In this document: piece after piece, positions 46,496 to 58,164 of the stretch
How positions within the stretch are numbered: position 1 is the stretch's first letter
How the letters are laid out: each line of letters begins with the position of its first letter
From: Metellina segmentata
Lineage: Eukaryota > Arthropoda > Arachnida > Araneae > Tetragnathidae
Direction of reading: 5' to 3'
Length of the DNA: 64,000 nucleotides
NCBI GenBank assembly: GCA_947359465.1
Contig: OX375877.1
Coordinates: 50,304,744-50,368,743, forward strand
Translations under genes and position numbers: made by a program
Notes under the pieces: model-generated
Database searches by the model: none
What the model was told of the DNA's origin: nothing
Seen by the model: the letters and a program-made list of their open reading frames with translations, nothing else

Positions 46496-49412
46496 TAGTC
46501 CATGAGAATATGACGAGTTTTCCTATGATAGTATAGGATTTTTTTCAATCTAAGAAGTGTTGGTCTTGGTAGTGTTTCCACGGGAATATGAGCTTCTTGT
46601 ACCTATTCTGAACTTGGCGTCAACTTGAAAGTTTTTCGAATACGATTTCAGCATGTCGGCAATAAATATTCCTCAGGAGGAAATCTGAATTGATGTATGA
46701 TATTTGTTTGTTCCACACACACCAGTAAATTAAACACCAAACGTCAATAAACTGCAATTTTAGGTAATCACGATATGCATCATGCGAGAGCCATTTGGGC
46801 ATGGTGGTATATTATTTACACTGAAAATCTGTTTTCTAAGAACCGCTTTTAATTTCCACTTTCTTCCTTATCAAAAAAAAGGGGCAATTAATGTTATTTA
46901 TCTTAAGATATTTCTCTCTTGTCTCAGTAAAACCTTCCTTGTGTGTATACAGCGATGTTACTGTGTGGCGTGTTCTTTCACGTAGTCATAAAAACCGGAG
47001 GGGTTGAAAGATAAGCATCGAACGTTAGGTAAAAATCACAAGTAATAAATTTTTAGTTATCTTTGAGATTGTAGTATGAGATACTTTTGAATATTCATGT
47101 TTTGTTCTTACATGTTGTGGTTATCACGATTATATATCTTGTCATTAGCAAAATTGACCGCATCTTGATGGAAACGATATCCCGTTCAAACCAGTTGGAG
47201 GGGAAAATTTGCATTATAGTAAAAAAAAATGCTCATCATAGGAAAGGATGTTGGCTACCAGAATGAATTGGAGAGATTTTCGACCAGAGAAACAAATCAG
47301 GTGCAATGAAATTTTGCTATAGCTACCCAAATTTCCTCGCTTTATACATATCGACCTGATCGTAAAATGTAGTTTAAAGCCGTCTTATATTTGGCGTTAA
47401 ATCTAATTACGTAGACCAGTCAACTGTTATGTACCAATTCGAAATTCATTGTTTTAGATTTTAACCAGCGACATGCTGAAAGCATATACAAACAACAAGT
47501 GTCGTTATATCGGGTTCAAAATACATTCAGGAAAAACTTTACGCCGCAGAAATATTACCACCCTCCATATTTAACTTGACAGAAAATTCTTCTCAAAGCT
47601 ATAGTATTAAAATGCGTATGATTTCATTTTGTTAACGTATGTTAAAAACAATTGTGATGTATTCGGTAATGTTATTAGAAAGCTCTTACATATTTACAAA
47701 GAATATCTTTCTATCTGCCGATTACTTTGGTCGGTATCTAATATTTTGAGTTGTTCTGTAATTGATTGTTTTATTGGTGTTTTCAACAATATGGCGTCAA
47801 ATGAAGTAAATCATGCTTTTTAGTGTATATTTTTAAATAATTTTTTTTAAATTTTTTATTTAATTTTTTTTATTCTTATTGCTTATTGCCAATTATTTCC
47901 ATTGCCAATTGGTGATAATTTTGAAACGTGATAACCAGTCGTAGAGACCTGTCTATGAAACGTCTATAGTAATGCAATGAGACGACCTGTCCACATAGAC
48001 TAGTCGCAAATTTGACTAAGGCCGGCATGACCTTTTAATTATATTTCATAAAACTATCTTTTATTTCCGTCTCATTTTCTCGAATTTACGAAAGATTAAT
48101 AAAATATAGAATTTATGAGTTATTTCGAAATAATTTGATAAACAAAAGAAAAATGTCTTCTCTTCGGGTGCCAACTATAACATATTCTATAAAAAAATTT
48201 ATTTAAATTTACATCAAGGTATTGATTCATATCCTAGCTGGAAGATGCTTTTGATTTTTCCTTACATCCATTTAAATTACATTTTGCATCAGTTTTTCAA
48301 TGTATTACTATATTCCATCTCATTACCATTAGCTACGCAAAGCCATTATATGTTCAATGCATACGTTTTGTCTCTTTTGATTGCTTTTCTTGCAATCTGT
48401 CAAGAAAGCTTTTATTTGAATTTAATGAACGAGACAGATCGCATTACGAGAGTTAAAAATATCCCCTTGACATCTGTTATGCAGAGTATAATTAAAAACT
48501 ACAAACTTCGAGGAAAGGCATTGAGTTGCTTACGCAAGCGCTTTGTTCGTTTTATTTTGAGTAAAGAAGAAAAAAATTAAAAGCTAGGTTGAATCATCTG
48601 TTTGGAGTGCAACTAATTTCACTCCACGCGGAATGATTTCTCTAAATTCGGAATGTATTTTAATGACAGAAACTTCTGGAATTATTCATCATGGAATACA
48701 CAGACAGACAAAAAGTGTTCTGGGTTCGCTTAAAATGAAAAGTAATTAAAATGATTCATTACGCGAGTCTGACAACACTCGGTAATGAGACAATATTTGT
48801 GAAATTCTTTCAAAGAGGAAAACAAAAGTACTTCTTTGTGTCATTAATTTATGCTCCTTTTTAGGGACTTTTACATTTAAATAAATTAGAGGAGAAAGCA
48901 CGCAATCAGAGTTTCCGAGTGCTGTATTCAAAATTATCTAATACTTTTGGCGGGTTTGGAATTATTGAAAACAGATTTTCATATTTAACTACTGGTTATG
49001 TAGAACGTTGATTTTCATTTTAAAGAAAAGTGAAGCTATTTTTGTAATTGTCAGAGAAAATAACTTTTGTAGGTAAAGGTTTTGTTGGTAAATTGTTTTT
49101 ATTTGATGTTGGGTTACTATACCGATAAAATATCAATCTTTGTAGTTTGATATTTGGTACAGAAAGATAGATAGTTATGCTGTGAAGCCTATTTACCATT
49201 GAGAAACTGTAGAAATTAAAATGAAAATTATTCTCGAAATTTTTGTTTTTATTGTATATGAGCGTTTTACTTATCGATTCTTACAGAATATTTATTATTG
49301 TTAGAGTATTAAACTGCTTTTTTGTACATATTCATAACATGAAAGTGACTTTTTTCATAAAATGGAATGATGTTAGGAATAATCCTAATAGATACGAATG
49401 CAAAAGAAAATA

Positions 49413-49458
<46 letters not shown>

Positions 49459-49681
49459 TTATTTTATATTTGTTTTCAAGCACTTCAATATAAAGTACCC
49501 ACGGAGACGTTCTTTTCTCCTGTAATGGTCACAGCCACAATTAAACATTGACTGTGACTCTTGGAAAATTATCCCATACAAATTTTGAAGATTGTAAAAG
49601 ATATTTATACAGTTTCGGGTTTAATGATACGTGTAGTTATGGTGAAGGTGAACAAAACAGTAAACTCTTGCTTACGAAATA
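46496..49681. other. No gene supported
   Basis: AT-rich. A single diverged inverted monomer of the 45.5-kb satellite lies at about 47132-47190 (GTCATTAGCAAAATTGACCG). TTACGCCGCAGAAATATTAC at 47530 resembles GTTACGCCGTAAGAACATTA at 8921. A 111-codon frame at 48245-48580 has no recognisable domain. Confidence 0.45.
49417..49455. repeat. (TA)n microsatellite
   Basis: 39 bp of uninterrupted alternating TA. Confidence 0.98.
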
Positions 49682-50241
49682 CACTATATGGATAAAAATG
49701 TTTGAACACTGCAGAAATTTGAAGAGGGTCCATTTTAGTGTGGGGTTGTTTTCCAGGTTAGAACTCGGCCCATTGATTTATGTACCTGGTACCATGAACG
49801 CTGACGTGTACCTCGACGTTCTGGATTATTTGACCTTTCCTACAATACGTCAATACTATGGAGATGATGGATGTTTCTTCCAACAGGGTCGAAGCTCTAT
49901 GTTGTACTGCTTTACGTGTGCTGGGCTGATTTCCTTAAAATTATGTGAATTTGCTTGACTGGACTGCTCAGAGCCCATATCTCAATCCAATAGAGCTTTT
50001 GTAGGACAAACTGGTGCTATGAGTACGACACGGCCTCTTACGCCCATCTTCACAACAATATCTTCTCACAGCAATGCAAGAGTCATGGCGTGCTATTCCT
50101 GCCCAGGCTTACAGAGAGTTTGTGAAAAATTTGTTGCAGCTGTAATACAAGCAAAAGAAGGGCATAACCGTTACTAAATATAATAATAAAGCAGTTTTTC
50201 TGAAAAACATGCCGTGTCCAAATATTTTTGTCCATATAGTG
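49682..50241 (+). mobile_element. Short Tc1-like derivative, copy 3
   Basis: 560 bp between CACTATATGGATAAAAATGT and the inverse CACTATATGGACAAAAATAT, with TA on both sides. It carries the same C-terminal transposase part as the copies at 25767 and 26873 (FSRLELGPLIYVPGTMNADV, YLDVLDYLTFPTIRQYYGDD, GCFFQQG). The second catalytic Asp position in QQD is altered to QQG, followed by a frameshift. Confidence 0.85.
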
Positions 50242-51047
50242 TATGTATCATTAGAATGACATAGAAAAACTTTTTAGAACAACTTGAAACTCTTGGGTAT
50301 AAATTGGTTCCATGTATTCAGTTGGTTGGTTGAGTTTTAAGGCACAAGAGCTTAATTGACAAAAGTGACACCTAATATAATGCAAGCAACTTTTAAATAA
50401 GACAAAAAATAAAATTTTTATTGACACGGAGAGAAATATACCAAAGAGGAGTTGCATGATTCTAAGGTATTCAGTGTCGGTAGATGCTAGAAATCAAATT
50501 TTCATTTCAGAGAACATATTTACAATGTTTGAACGTTTTTGATTAAGCATTGTTTACTTTTGCAAGACTTTGTGCAGCACAAGGAGATGCAAACATTACC
50601 CAAATAAATACATCGATGGCAAAAGCAAAACTCCTTAACGGGCATTTCCAAGAATGCGTTTTCTGACAAGGAATGCTAGTTTTCATGACGGTGAGAAATA
50701 CATATTGTAATACGTTCTAACAAAAATATAGGGTAGGTGGTCCCAATATCGCCTACCCTAGGTATTTCTCTGTATGTCCAGCCTCCTGGGTTGGGAAATC
50801 AAGCTGGAAACTAACTAAATATCACTAGGAGCTATTCTTCTTTGGTTTCCAGAAATTATATACCATCTTTACTTATGTCAGTTTATGTTAGCTAATAAAA
50901 CTTCAGAAAGGTTCCCCAAGAGATTTTTCAAGAGTGGGTTCCTAATATCGCCTACCCCTGTTCCTATCGCCACCCACCAGGCGAAATTAGGAGTTATTAA
51001 ACGAGTAGCTAGTAGAACATACATACATACCTACCTTTAGTATTTAA
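50242..51047. other. No gene; small ATCGCCTACCC repeat
   Basis: Around 50725-50765 and 50930-50985, TAATATCGCCTACCCC / CAATATCGCCTACCCTA recurs, with AGGGTAGG and GGGTGGCGAT inversions nearby. It may mark the ends of a ~260-bp MITE; no target duplication is clear. Confidence 0.4.
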
Positions 51048-51801
51048 CTAGCCACTCTGTGGCTAGCGTAAAGTAGTAATCTGGTGTAAAATTTTCCGCA
51101 GATTTCAAATCCGTTGAAATTTTCAATCTATCTTTAACGATTCCGATTTTACGAAAAAGAACTAAACAATCCCAGTCAAAGTGTTTTTTATTATATTTGC
51201 TCTCATTCGCTGAAATAGAATAGTGCAGGAAATGTAATCCGTTTCTTTTTTTTTTAACGGAAAGGGCAGAAGATGCAATCTGTTTGTTTTCGGAAAGCGA
51301 AGTTCACGTGACGTCACAATCTCTTGCGAAAATATAAAATAAATATTCAATTTAAAAATTATTTATTTAAAGAAAATCGTATTTTTAAGTATCGGTTTAA
51401 AGTGAAATTTTTCTTAGATTTTAAATCCGTTGACATTTTTACTAGAACTTTATCAGTCTAGGAGATTAAAAAAATGACAAAGTGACTTCAGTTAAGAGTT
51501 TATTTGTTTTTATCGTCTGGCTGGAAAATCATTCCTTTCGCGCAAGATCACAACGGAAACGAAAACAATAAATTTAGAATCTGTGATCTCTTCTATGCTG
51601 TTGCATTCACAAACGATTGAATTTCATTAAATTCGTTTTAAAATGTTCTAGATTGTATTTTAAAATTCGCCGCGACCCTAAAATTGCAAAAAATGTGGAC
51701 TACCTGTGTGCCAAATCCCATTTTTGTAAGTGCCATAGATTCGTCAGGACTTAGCGTGTAAGAAACAAACAGACAAACACTTCCATTTATAATAGTAGAG
51801 A
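51048..51801 (-). mobile_element. Helitron-like non-autonomous element
   Basis: On the minus strand the element begins, after an A, with TCTCTACTATTATAAATGG and ends GCCACAGAGTGGCTAG followed by T. The 3' end is a GCCAC/GTGGC hairpin that includes the terminal CTAG. Its 754 bp are non-coding. It is a diverged, inverted relative of 43821-44777 and preserves the pre-insertion site of the SINE found there. Confidence 0.65.
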
Positions 51802-54800
51802 TGTACTTTCAAGTCATATAAACGAAATTATGATTTCGAAACACTTACCTGGATGTTCTCTGAATTGTTTGAAGGCAAAAAATACGTTGATCAAAGCCTC
51901 AAATACTTCAGATACAATAGTGTTGTTGATATAACTGATAGAAAACTTGCCGATGGCGCTACGTGTGGCAAAACCCTAGACCGTCAAGGTAACTACATAA
52001 ACTCATAGATGTCGCGCATAGTAGCCTGCAAACACGTGTAGGCAATAATTAGTACAGGGGCGATTTTTGGAATATCTACCCTATCACTATCGAAATTCTA
52101 TTAGTTTAAATATAAAAAATCTTAAAGGTTATCTTTAAAAGGCTGTATTCTTCCTTTCTGTTTTTTGTCAGTGTCGCTAAAGACAGCGAACTTTAATAAC
52201 ACTCATTTCTTATAAATAAAATGAGACGGCTCTCATGAATTAACAGCCAAGAAGTTTCTTTAATACGTTATTTACATTTTATATGCATATCTTAACTATT
52301 TACAATCACCACTCAATTCAAAAACGCACAATCCAATAAAAATGCGAACAGTTCTAATTTTTATTTTATTTTCCAGCTTCCTGTTGCCACTCCTCTCACA
52401 ACAAAGTATAAAAAACAGAATAAGTGGCTTTTCGTGTCCATGGATATGCAACAGTCAGTTAATGAGTTTCTACGCCATGTGGACTATAAAGGGAAGTAAA
52501 ACGAATCTGAAATACGTGGACATCAACAACTCAATTCTGTGAACAATGCTTTATTTCATTCTTTGCATGTGAAAGAGCAAAACGTGATGAAATCTCACCA
52601 AAACTACATAACGTGAAATGCATATATACTGTCATAAATGGCAGAAAAAAACAAAAACAAAAAATTCTGTACATTGTGTTTTCTTTTACTTCCAAAACTC
52701 TATAAACTTTATACAAATGTATCATTTCCTAATGCATGTTTCTGCACTTTTTACACTTATAGTATATTCTATAGATTGCGATGTGCACAAGAATACAATA
52801 TGTGTCGCTTTCTTTTCCGAGAACGAAACATTATGGTCAAGTTTTTTGTACACGAGGCTTGCAACTCAGTCACTATTTGATGACTATAGCCGTAAAAAGT
52901 ATACTTTGGCACCCAACAATTTACGAATGAGAACGACTAGCTACGTATAAACATGAAAAGACTAGCATTTTACATGCAATCTTGACTTAAATGGTTTTGA
53001 AAGACTCAATGTGGTAATCAAATACTTAAGCAGAACATATTTTGTACTGTCAACGTTACATTAGTTTGAAAACCTTTGTATATTTTTGTGTACATATAAT
53101 TACATCAGCTGTACATCAACTGTAGTTGATGGCTTGTAAATTGAATGTTTGAATTAGCAAGTCGTGTTTTTCTGCACTATGAAAATAAGATATCCATCAG
53201 CATCTTTAGAGCCATGAAAAAAAAAACATAAAACTATTAAACAATTAATATCTTAAAATTTCACAGTCTTTGAGTAACAGAAAAACATATTCAAAAAAAT
53301 ATAAATGCTTTAAGTACATAATTGCTCTTTTCATTATGATTCAGACAGATTCTTTTATCATTGCTTAATGGAATTGCTTCCTCCCCAGATTCTTTTTAAA
53401 AATATATTTTAAGCATACGCAAATCGAAATTTGTTTCAATAAATTATTTATTATCTATTCATTTTTATATTCAGCACAGAACTTAACAATGTGAGTTCTT
53501 TTTTATAATTATCCGCTAATATTTACATTTATGACAATTTAGAAGTCATGGCTAATATATGTTTACAAAACGTAATTTTGATTTACAAGCATACTAAATG
53601 ACCCTGAAAACTGAAACCCTTATCAATGCTAAAATCTACATTACAAAGTATTTTCCATTATAGTTGCTTTTTCGTTCTTCATTTTGATACATGTTTGTCT
53701 CATTGCATGTCATTACTTTATTATATTGTGCTGAGTTCAAAAAATTATCTTTTATTAAAATATATGAAATATTTCTTTTTTATTTGTTTTTGACAACTTA
53801 TTTTCATGCAACTATAGGTAGTAATTTCTTTAAAATATTTAAAGAAATCAGATGCAATTATTTAATTATATTTTTTCCCTTGATATTTAGTTGAGTCTGT
53901 TGACATCATAAAACTTGATGAACTACAAAATTTTATATTACTATGGAGATCAAAACAAAATAACTTTTGTCTATATATTCCATACGAACACAGGTTAAAA
54001 CTTATGAACACGGTACAGTCTATCACCAAAGTTACGACTCAAATTTAGATTTGGTTAGGCCTACGACGGGTTACCATATTTCAGTTATCGCCATTATAAC
54101 GTTGATACCGTGTTTTTAAGTCTAACCAAACACAGAAAATAACACTGTAATAAGGATATACTTGTAACTCTAAAGTAATACACAGAAGCGTAATTTTAAG
54201 TCAAGTTGCAATACATACGAAACAAAAATCAACGATTACTGATGACTGACACAAATGCTTAATCAGCTAAAAACAAGCATTATACATTAAATAAAAAATG
54301 CAAATACATAAAAACAAAAACAGTAACAGATATAAAATATATTAATTGATTAGACCCAAACAGCAGTTTTAGTGTGATTTAACAAAACATATAAGTTTAT
54401 AAATAAAGTTTTAAAAAATACCTTACAGAAACAATGAAAGCGATTATATTAAAATTGTGCTCAAAATCCTTTCATAGTAATACTGGAGTATAGTACAAAC
54501 TTTTAATTTTTGTATGTCATGTTAGTGTAAGCAAGGCCAACTTAACTTGATCATCGTATTTATACTTTAAAGTGAATCCTATCACAATAAAAGTATAGTT
54601 TTTGAAATGCAGCAACTGTATATCAGAATAAAGGAATCTTGAAGAATAAACTTTTGCATCCAATTTGACTTGTTTTAAATTATATATATTTATTTTATTA
54701 TTATTTAATTTTATCATTTAAACTATAATTGATTAAGAATCGAGACAGATATTGCTAAGTACGCAGGACATGAATCCAACTAAGCAAATTAGCGGAAATA

Positions 54801-56031
54801 ATTTACATCAGTGAGACTTTTTGCTTATTTTTTTTGTAAGGCGTTCTCTTTAATCAAGTTAAATTGACCCAAGTGTAGGTTAGATTCAATAAATTAATCA
54901 GAAAAAAGAGAGGGCTAATTGTAAGGTTACATGTAATTTAATACTAATTAATACTATGCCCTTCTTTCATCTAGACCAGACTATTAAGATTATTTTATTT
55001 GATGAAACTTGTATTACAATTTTTACTTGTTAAGTGCAGAGTACACAGTAACAAGTCTGCTATGTTTTGTATCTGTAGCGTAAACAGAATTTTATTTGTA
55101 AGGGTACGCCTTAACTTAAAATATTTGCTATGCCAAATGATGGGATTCTTTTACTACAAAAGTTTTTGTAAAGAGTAGTATCTTATGTTTGGACATCCGA
55201 TCAAATTTCAAAGTAGGATATTACTCTGAGACAACCTTTGTTTATTCGAGTTCAAACACTAATTTCATTGTTCAAACAACGACTGCACTAAAAAATTTAA
55301 TAATAATTATAATAAATAGTTAAATTTTGTTTATAGAAATCTCATCTTTTATTTTTTCACGGTTCACATTGATGTTTTATGAAGCTATTCACATATTTGA
55401 GATAGTTATTTCAGTGAAGGAAAAAAAAATGTCATAATCTTCATATTTTCAACCTAACGAACAGTTAAATTAATCATTCACTGTTAATTTAAAACTTATT
55501 TTAACAACACTACAAAAGAGGTTATACATTTATACAATTTAATTTAGAAGGATGTAAATCAAAACCTTTTAGTGGGAATCTGGTCTCTACAGCCTTAACA
55601 CAACTACGTCACTGTTACAATAGTTCATCTTCGTAGCTCTTTTTTGAAAATAAGTGCCTACTTTGATATAAAAAATTCCTATTAAATACATTTACTCTCT
55701 TAAATAAATATACAAAATAAATGTATATCGCTTCGTTGGTTTGTCACTCTATAGGTCCGTTTTTACAACACGAGGGCAAAATTAGATCGATTTCTTAAGG
55801 TGTTTAGGGTTTTAATTTAAGGTCTTAATACGTTTGCATTCATTAAAATAATCCTTTAAAGATTTTCAAGACAAAATTAGAAACCAAATAAAAAGGAAAA
55901 CTCTCCCCCGTTACTTATTGTAAACAATATAATTAAAATGTATCAACAATTATAATTTTATTGATTTGTTGGTCTTGGATTTCAGTCAAAGCTCAATTCT
56001 GAATACTGAAATTTTTAATTGAAGTTTGTTT
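51802..56031. other. AT-rich downstream flank of the FOG-like gene
   Basis: No coding frames beyond about 110 codons of low complexity, and no transposon recognised. The interval is unusually free of the repeats that fill the rest of the window. It may include distal 3' UTR or regulatory sequence of the minus-strand gene ending at 56550. Confidence 0.4.
55957..55962 (-). promoter_or_regulatory. Candidate polyadenylation signal
   Basis: AATAAA on the minus strand, the first canonical hexamer I noticed downstream of the stop codon at 56550 (about 590 nt). In such AT-rich sequence further AATAAA motifs occur, so the true cleavage site may be elsewhere. Confidence 0.25.
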
Positions 56032-56035
56032 TTAA

Positions 56036-56215
56036 CCCTCTGAGAGTTATGCAGGCGTTATTACATGTAATCTACAGGTGTGTGGCTTCTAATCAGTTTT
56101 AGACCTCTTGACCGATAACGTATTTCTTAGGATTCCTTCAATCTATAGTTGTTTCTATTTAATGGATAAAAGCAATACTGTATATCTGGGAAGAAATCTC
56201 GTAACGCTCAGAAGG
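56036..56215. mobile_element. piggyBac-like MITE with TTAA on both sides
   Basis: 180 bp with ends CCCTCTGAGAGTTATG and, inverted, CCTTCTGAGCGTTACG, flanked by TTAA at 56032-56035 and 56216-56219. Both sequence and target site fit a piggyBac-type MITE. It lies between the stop codon of the FOG-like gene and its first AATAAA and so is probably part of the 3' UTR. Confidence 0.8.
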
Positions 56216-56549
56216 TTAATGCAATTCTGGCAAACCTATTTGATCCCAAAATGTGAATGTAAGTACATATAACAAAGTCAAATATCTTCCAGAACATGAG
56301 TCCATCTCGGAACTTTGCCATAAGTATGTTATCATGCTTTAAGGATAAACAATAATGTTCCAGCAATAATTCACACGGTAAAAATGAACACATATCAAGC
56401 ATACATACATAAATGTCTTTCCCTAACAGATGTCAACAATATATTTGCTTTTTCAAAAGAAATGATTGCACCTATAATTCAAGTATTTGTGTTGGCGTAT
56501 GTCCATTATGTACAGATAAATTTAAATCAAACATTTCGCTTGCCTGAAC

Positions 56550-57883
56550 CTATTGAACTGATTGCACTGTAGTTGATTCTTGGCCGGCGACTTCACCCGG
56601 TCGCGGCGTACAGTAGAATTTCTTATGTGCTAGAAAATTAGATAAGTAATTGAAGGATATGTCACAAGATTTACAGTATTTTGGCCCCTTTGGAGTTGGG
56701 AAGTTTCCCGATGGGCATTGTCCGTCTTCAGACAAAGTCCTCTTCACACCTTTAGGCGGCGATGTGCCACCGTCTGTTGGCTGAGGCGGCGGTGGTGACA
56801 CTGCTTCTGTCTTCAACACCAACGCTTTTTCGTCCAGCCTCATTTGGACTTCTCCCTTCCCCAGCAGTCCGTTCACCATCGGCTTCACGTCCACGCTGGA
56901 CGAACTGTTGCTGTGGTCCGTGGCACTGGTGGATAAGTCGTGTGCCGGCACACGGGATTCGACCGTCTCGCTCTGCTTGTGGCTGGCGTCGACGCTCGGG
57001 CGACTGTTCACAATGTTCGACATCGCCTGCGAGGATATCAGATCTTTGTGAACGAGTTTCACGTGCCGCACTACGTTCCCCTTGTAGGAGGACGAGTACC
57101 CGCAGATCTGGCACCAGTGCGTTGTATCACCCGTCGCGACTGGGTCTTCCGGGACAGCCTTGATGGCGACGACGTCTGTCGGCAACATGGCTGGAGACAG
57201 TCCAGATACCGGACTCACCGCCATTGTGGTGTCAACGTTAGGTGGCTCGGTGGCGATCACCGACTTGATCCTGTCCGAGTTCACCCTAGCCCCTGAAGAC
57301 TTCCTACTGGCACACCCGATCTCAGTGCCACCTTCGTCCATACAGAGGATGTACGCCTCTTCAGGGGTGGAATTGTTCTTGTCCAGGTGGATCCTGATGT
57401 GAGTTCGCATGCCCCTCAGTGTATGGCCTTTGTAGCCACACAGAGAGCATCTGAAGGACTTGATGCCGGTGTGGGTCACCAAATGCCTCTGTGCGGCACT
57501 CAGTGTGGGGCAGTACACGTCGCAGTAGGGGCACTTGCGCTGCACCACGCAGGGGTGTTGCCTGAGCAGTTCCTCGGTGGGGTAGGCGTTCTTGCACTTG
57601 CCGCACTTGAACTCTTGGGCGTTGCGGGAGAACGTGGGGACCAAGGCGATGGGGTGAGTGGCACTCATGTCGCGTTTGGGGCAGTAGTACAGCTGGTGCG
57701 CTCGCAGGTTGTCGACTGAGGTGTACTTGATGCCGCAGGATGCGCAGAAGTACTGCAGCAGGGTGCCAGCGTGAGACTGGTTGGGTGATGGTTCTCGCGT
57801 TTCGGTTGCGTCTGGTGCTGGTGGTGTCCTGGAATTGCTGACTCTTGGGGATGAAATGGGACTTTTCTGTGCAACTCGAGCGA
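56550..57883 (-). CDS. Friend-of-GATA (u-shaped-like) zinc finger protein, last exon
   Basis: FOG proteins are nuclear cofactors that bind the N-terminal finger of GATA factors and recruit corepressors. This terminal exon starts at an acceptor (TCTATTACAG, 57884-57893) in phase 1 and ends with a TAG at 56550. Fingers in order: C2HC (57681-57746, C-x2-C-x12-H-x4-C), an atypical CGKC...HPC finger (57549-57605), C2H2 (57471-57533), C2H2 with GYKGHTLRGMRTHIRIH (57387-57449), C2H2 (57048-57113), and a last C2HC (56610-56675) about 19 residues from the C terminus. Between them are Ser/Pro-rich linkers, one with a SUMO-like LKTE. Higher GC and codon constraint than the surroundings. FOG identity rests on the C2HC spacing plus the PLDLS motif two exons upstream; a different multi-finger protein is the main alternative. 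Confidence 0.85.
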
Positions 57884-58000
57884 CTGTAATAGAAAATGCG
57901 ACAACTGAACAACATGGAAGTGTAAAAAAATGAGATTTCAATGAATGTCATTAATTATGCTGTGCTTGCAAAAAATACAGTATGTCCATTGAGTTTGCTT

Positions 58001-58164
58001 TGACTGAAGATGCTGTCTTCTTTACCATACCCTAGGCTTAATCCTAACTTACATTTTACCCTAGCTCCTTAAAGATTATCTCTGATTGAAGATAATGTCT
58101 TCTTTACCATACCCTATGCATAATCCAAGCTTATTTTTTACCCTTTCTCCTTAAAGATTACCTC
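58001..58164. repeat. Tandem duplication, 82-bp unit, beside the last exon
   Basis: Two adjacent copies share TGTCTTCTTTACCATACCCT and CTCCTTAAAGATTA. They lie about 120 bp upstream of the acceptor of the last exon. Confidence 0.9.

Noticed and set aside
48245..48580. 111-codon plus-strand frame with hydrophobic N-terminal half
   Set aside because: T-rich low complexity gives apparent membrane segments; no family recognised.
56752..57951. Several long frames overlapping the zinc finger exon in other frames and on the plus strand
   Set aside because: Shadow frames of a GC-rich, conserved coding exon; the zinc finger frame explains the sequence fully.
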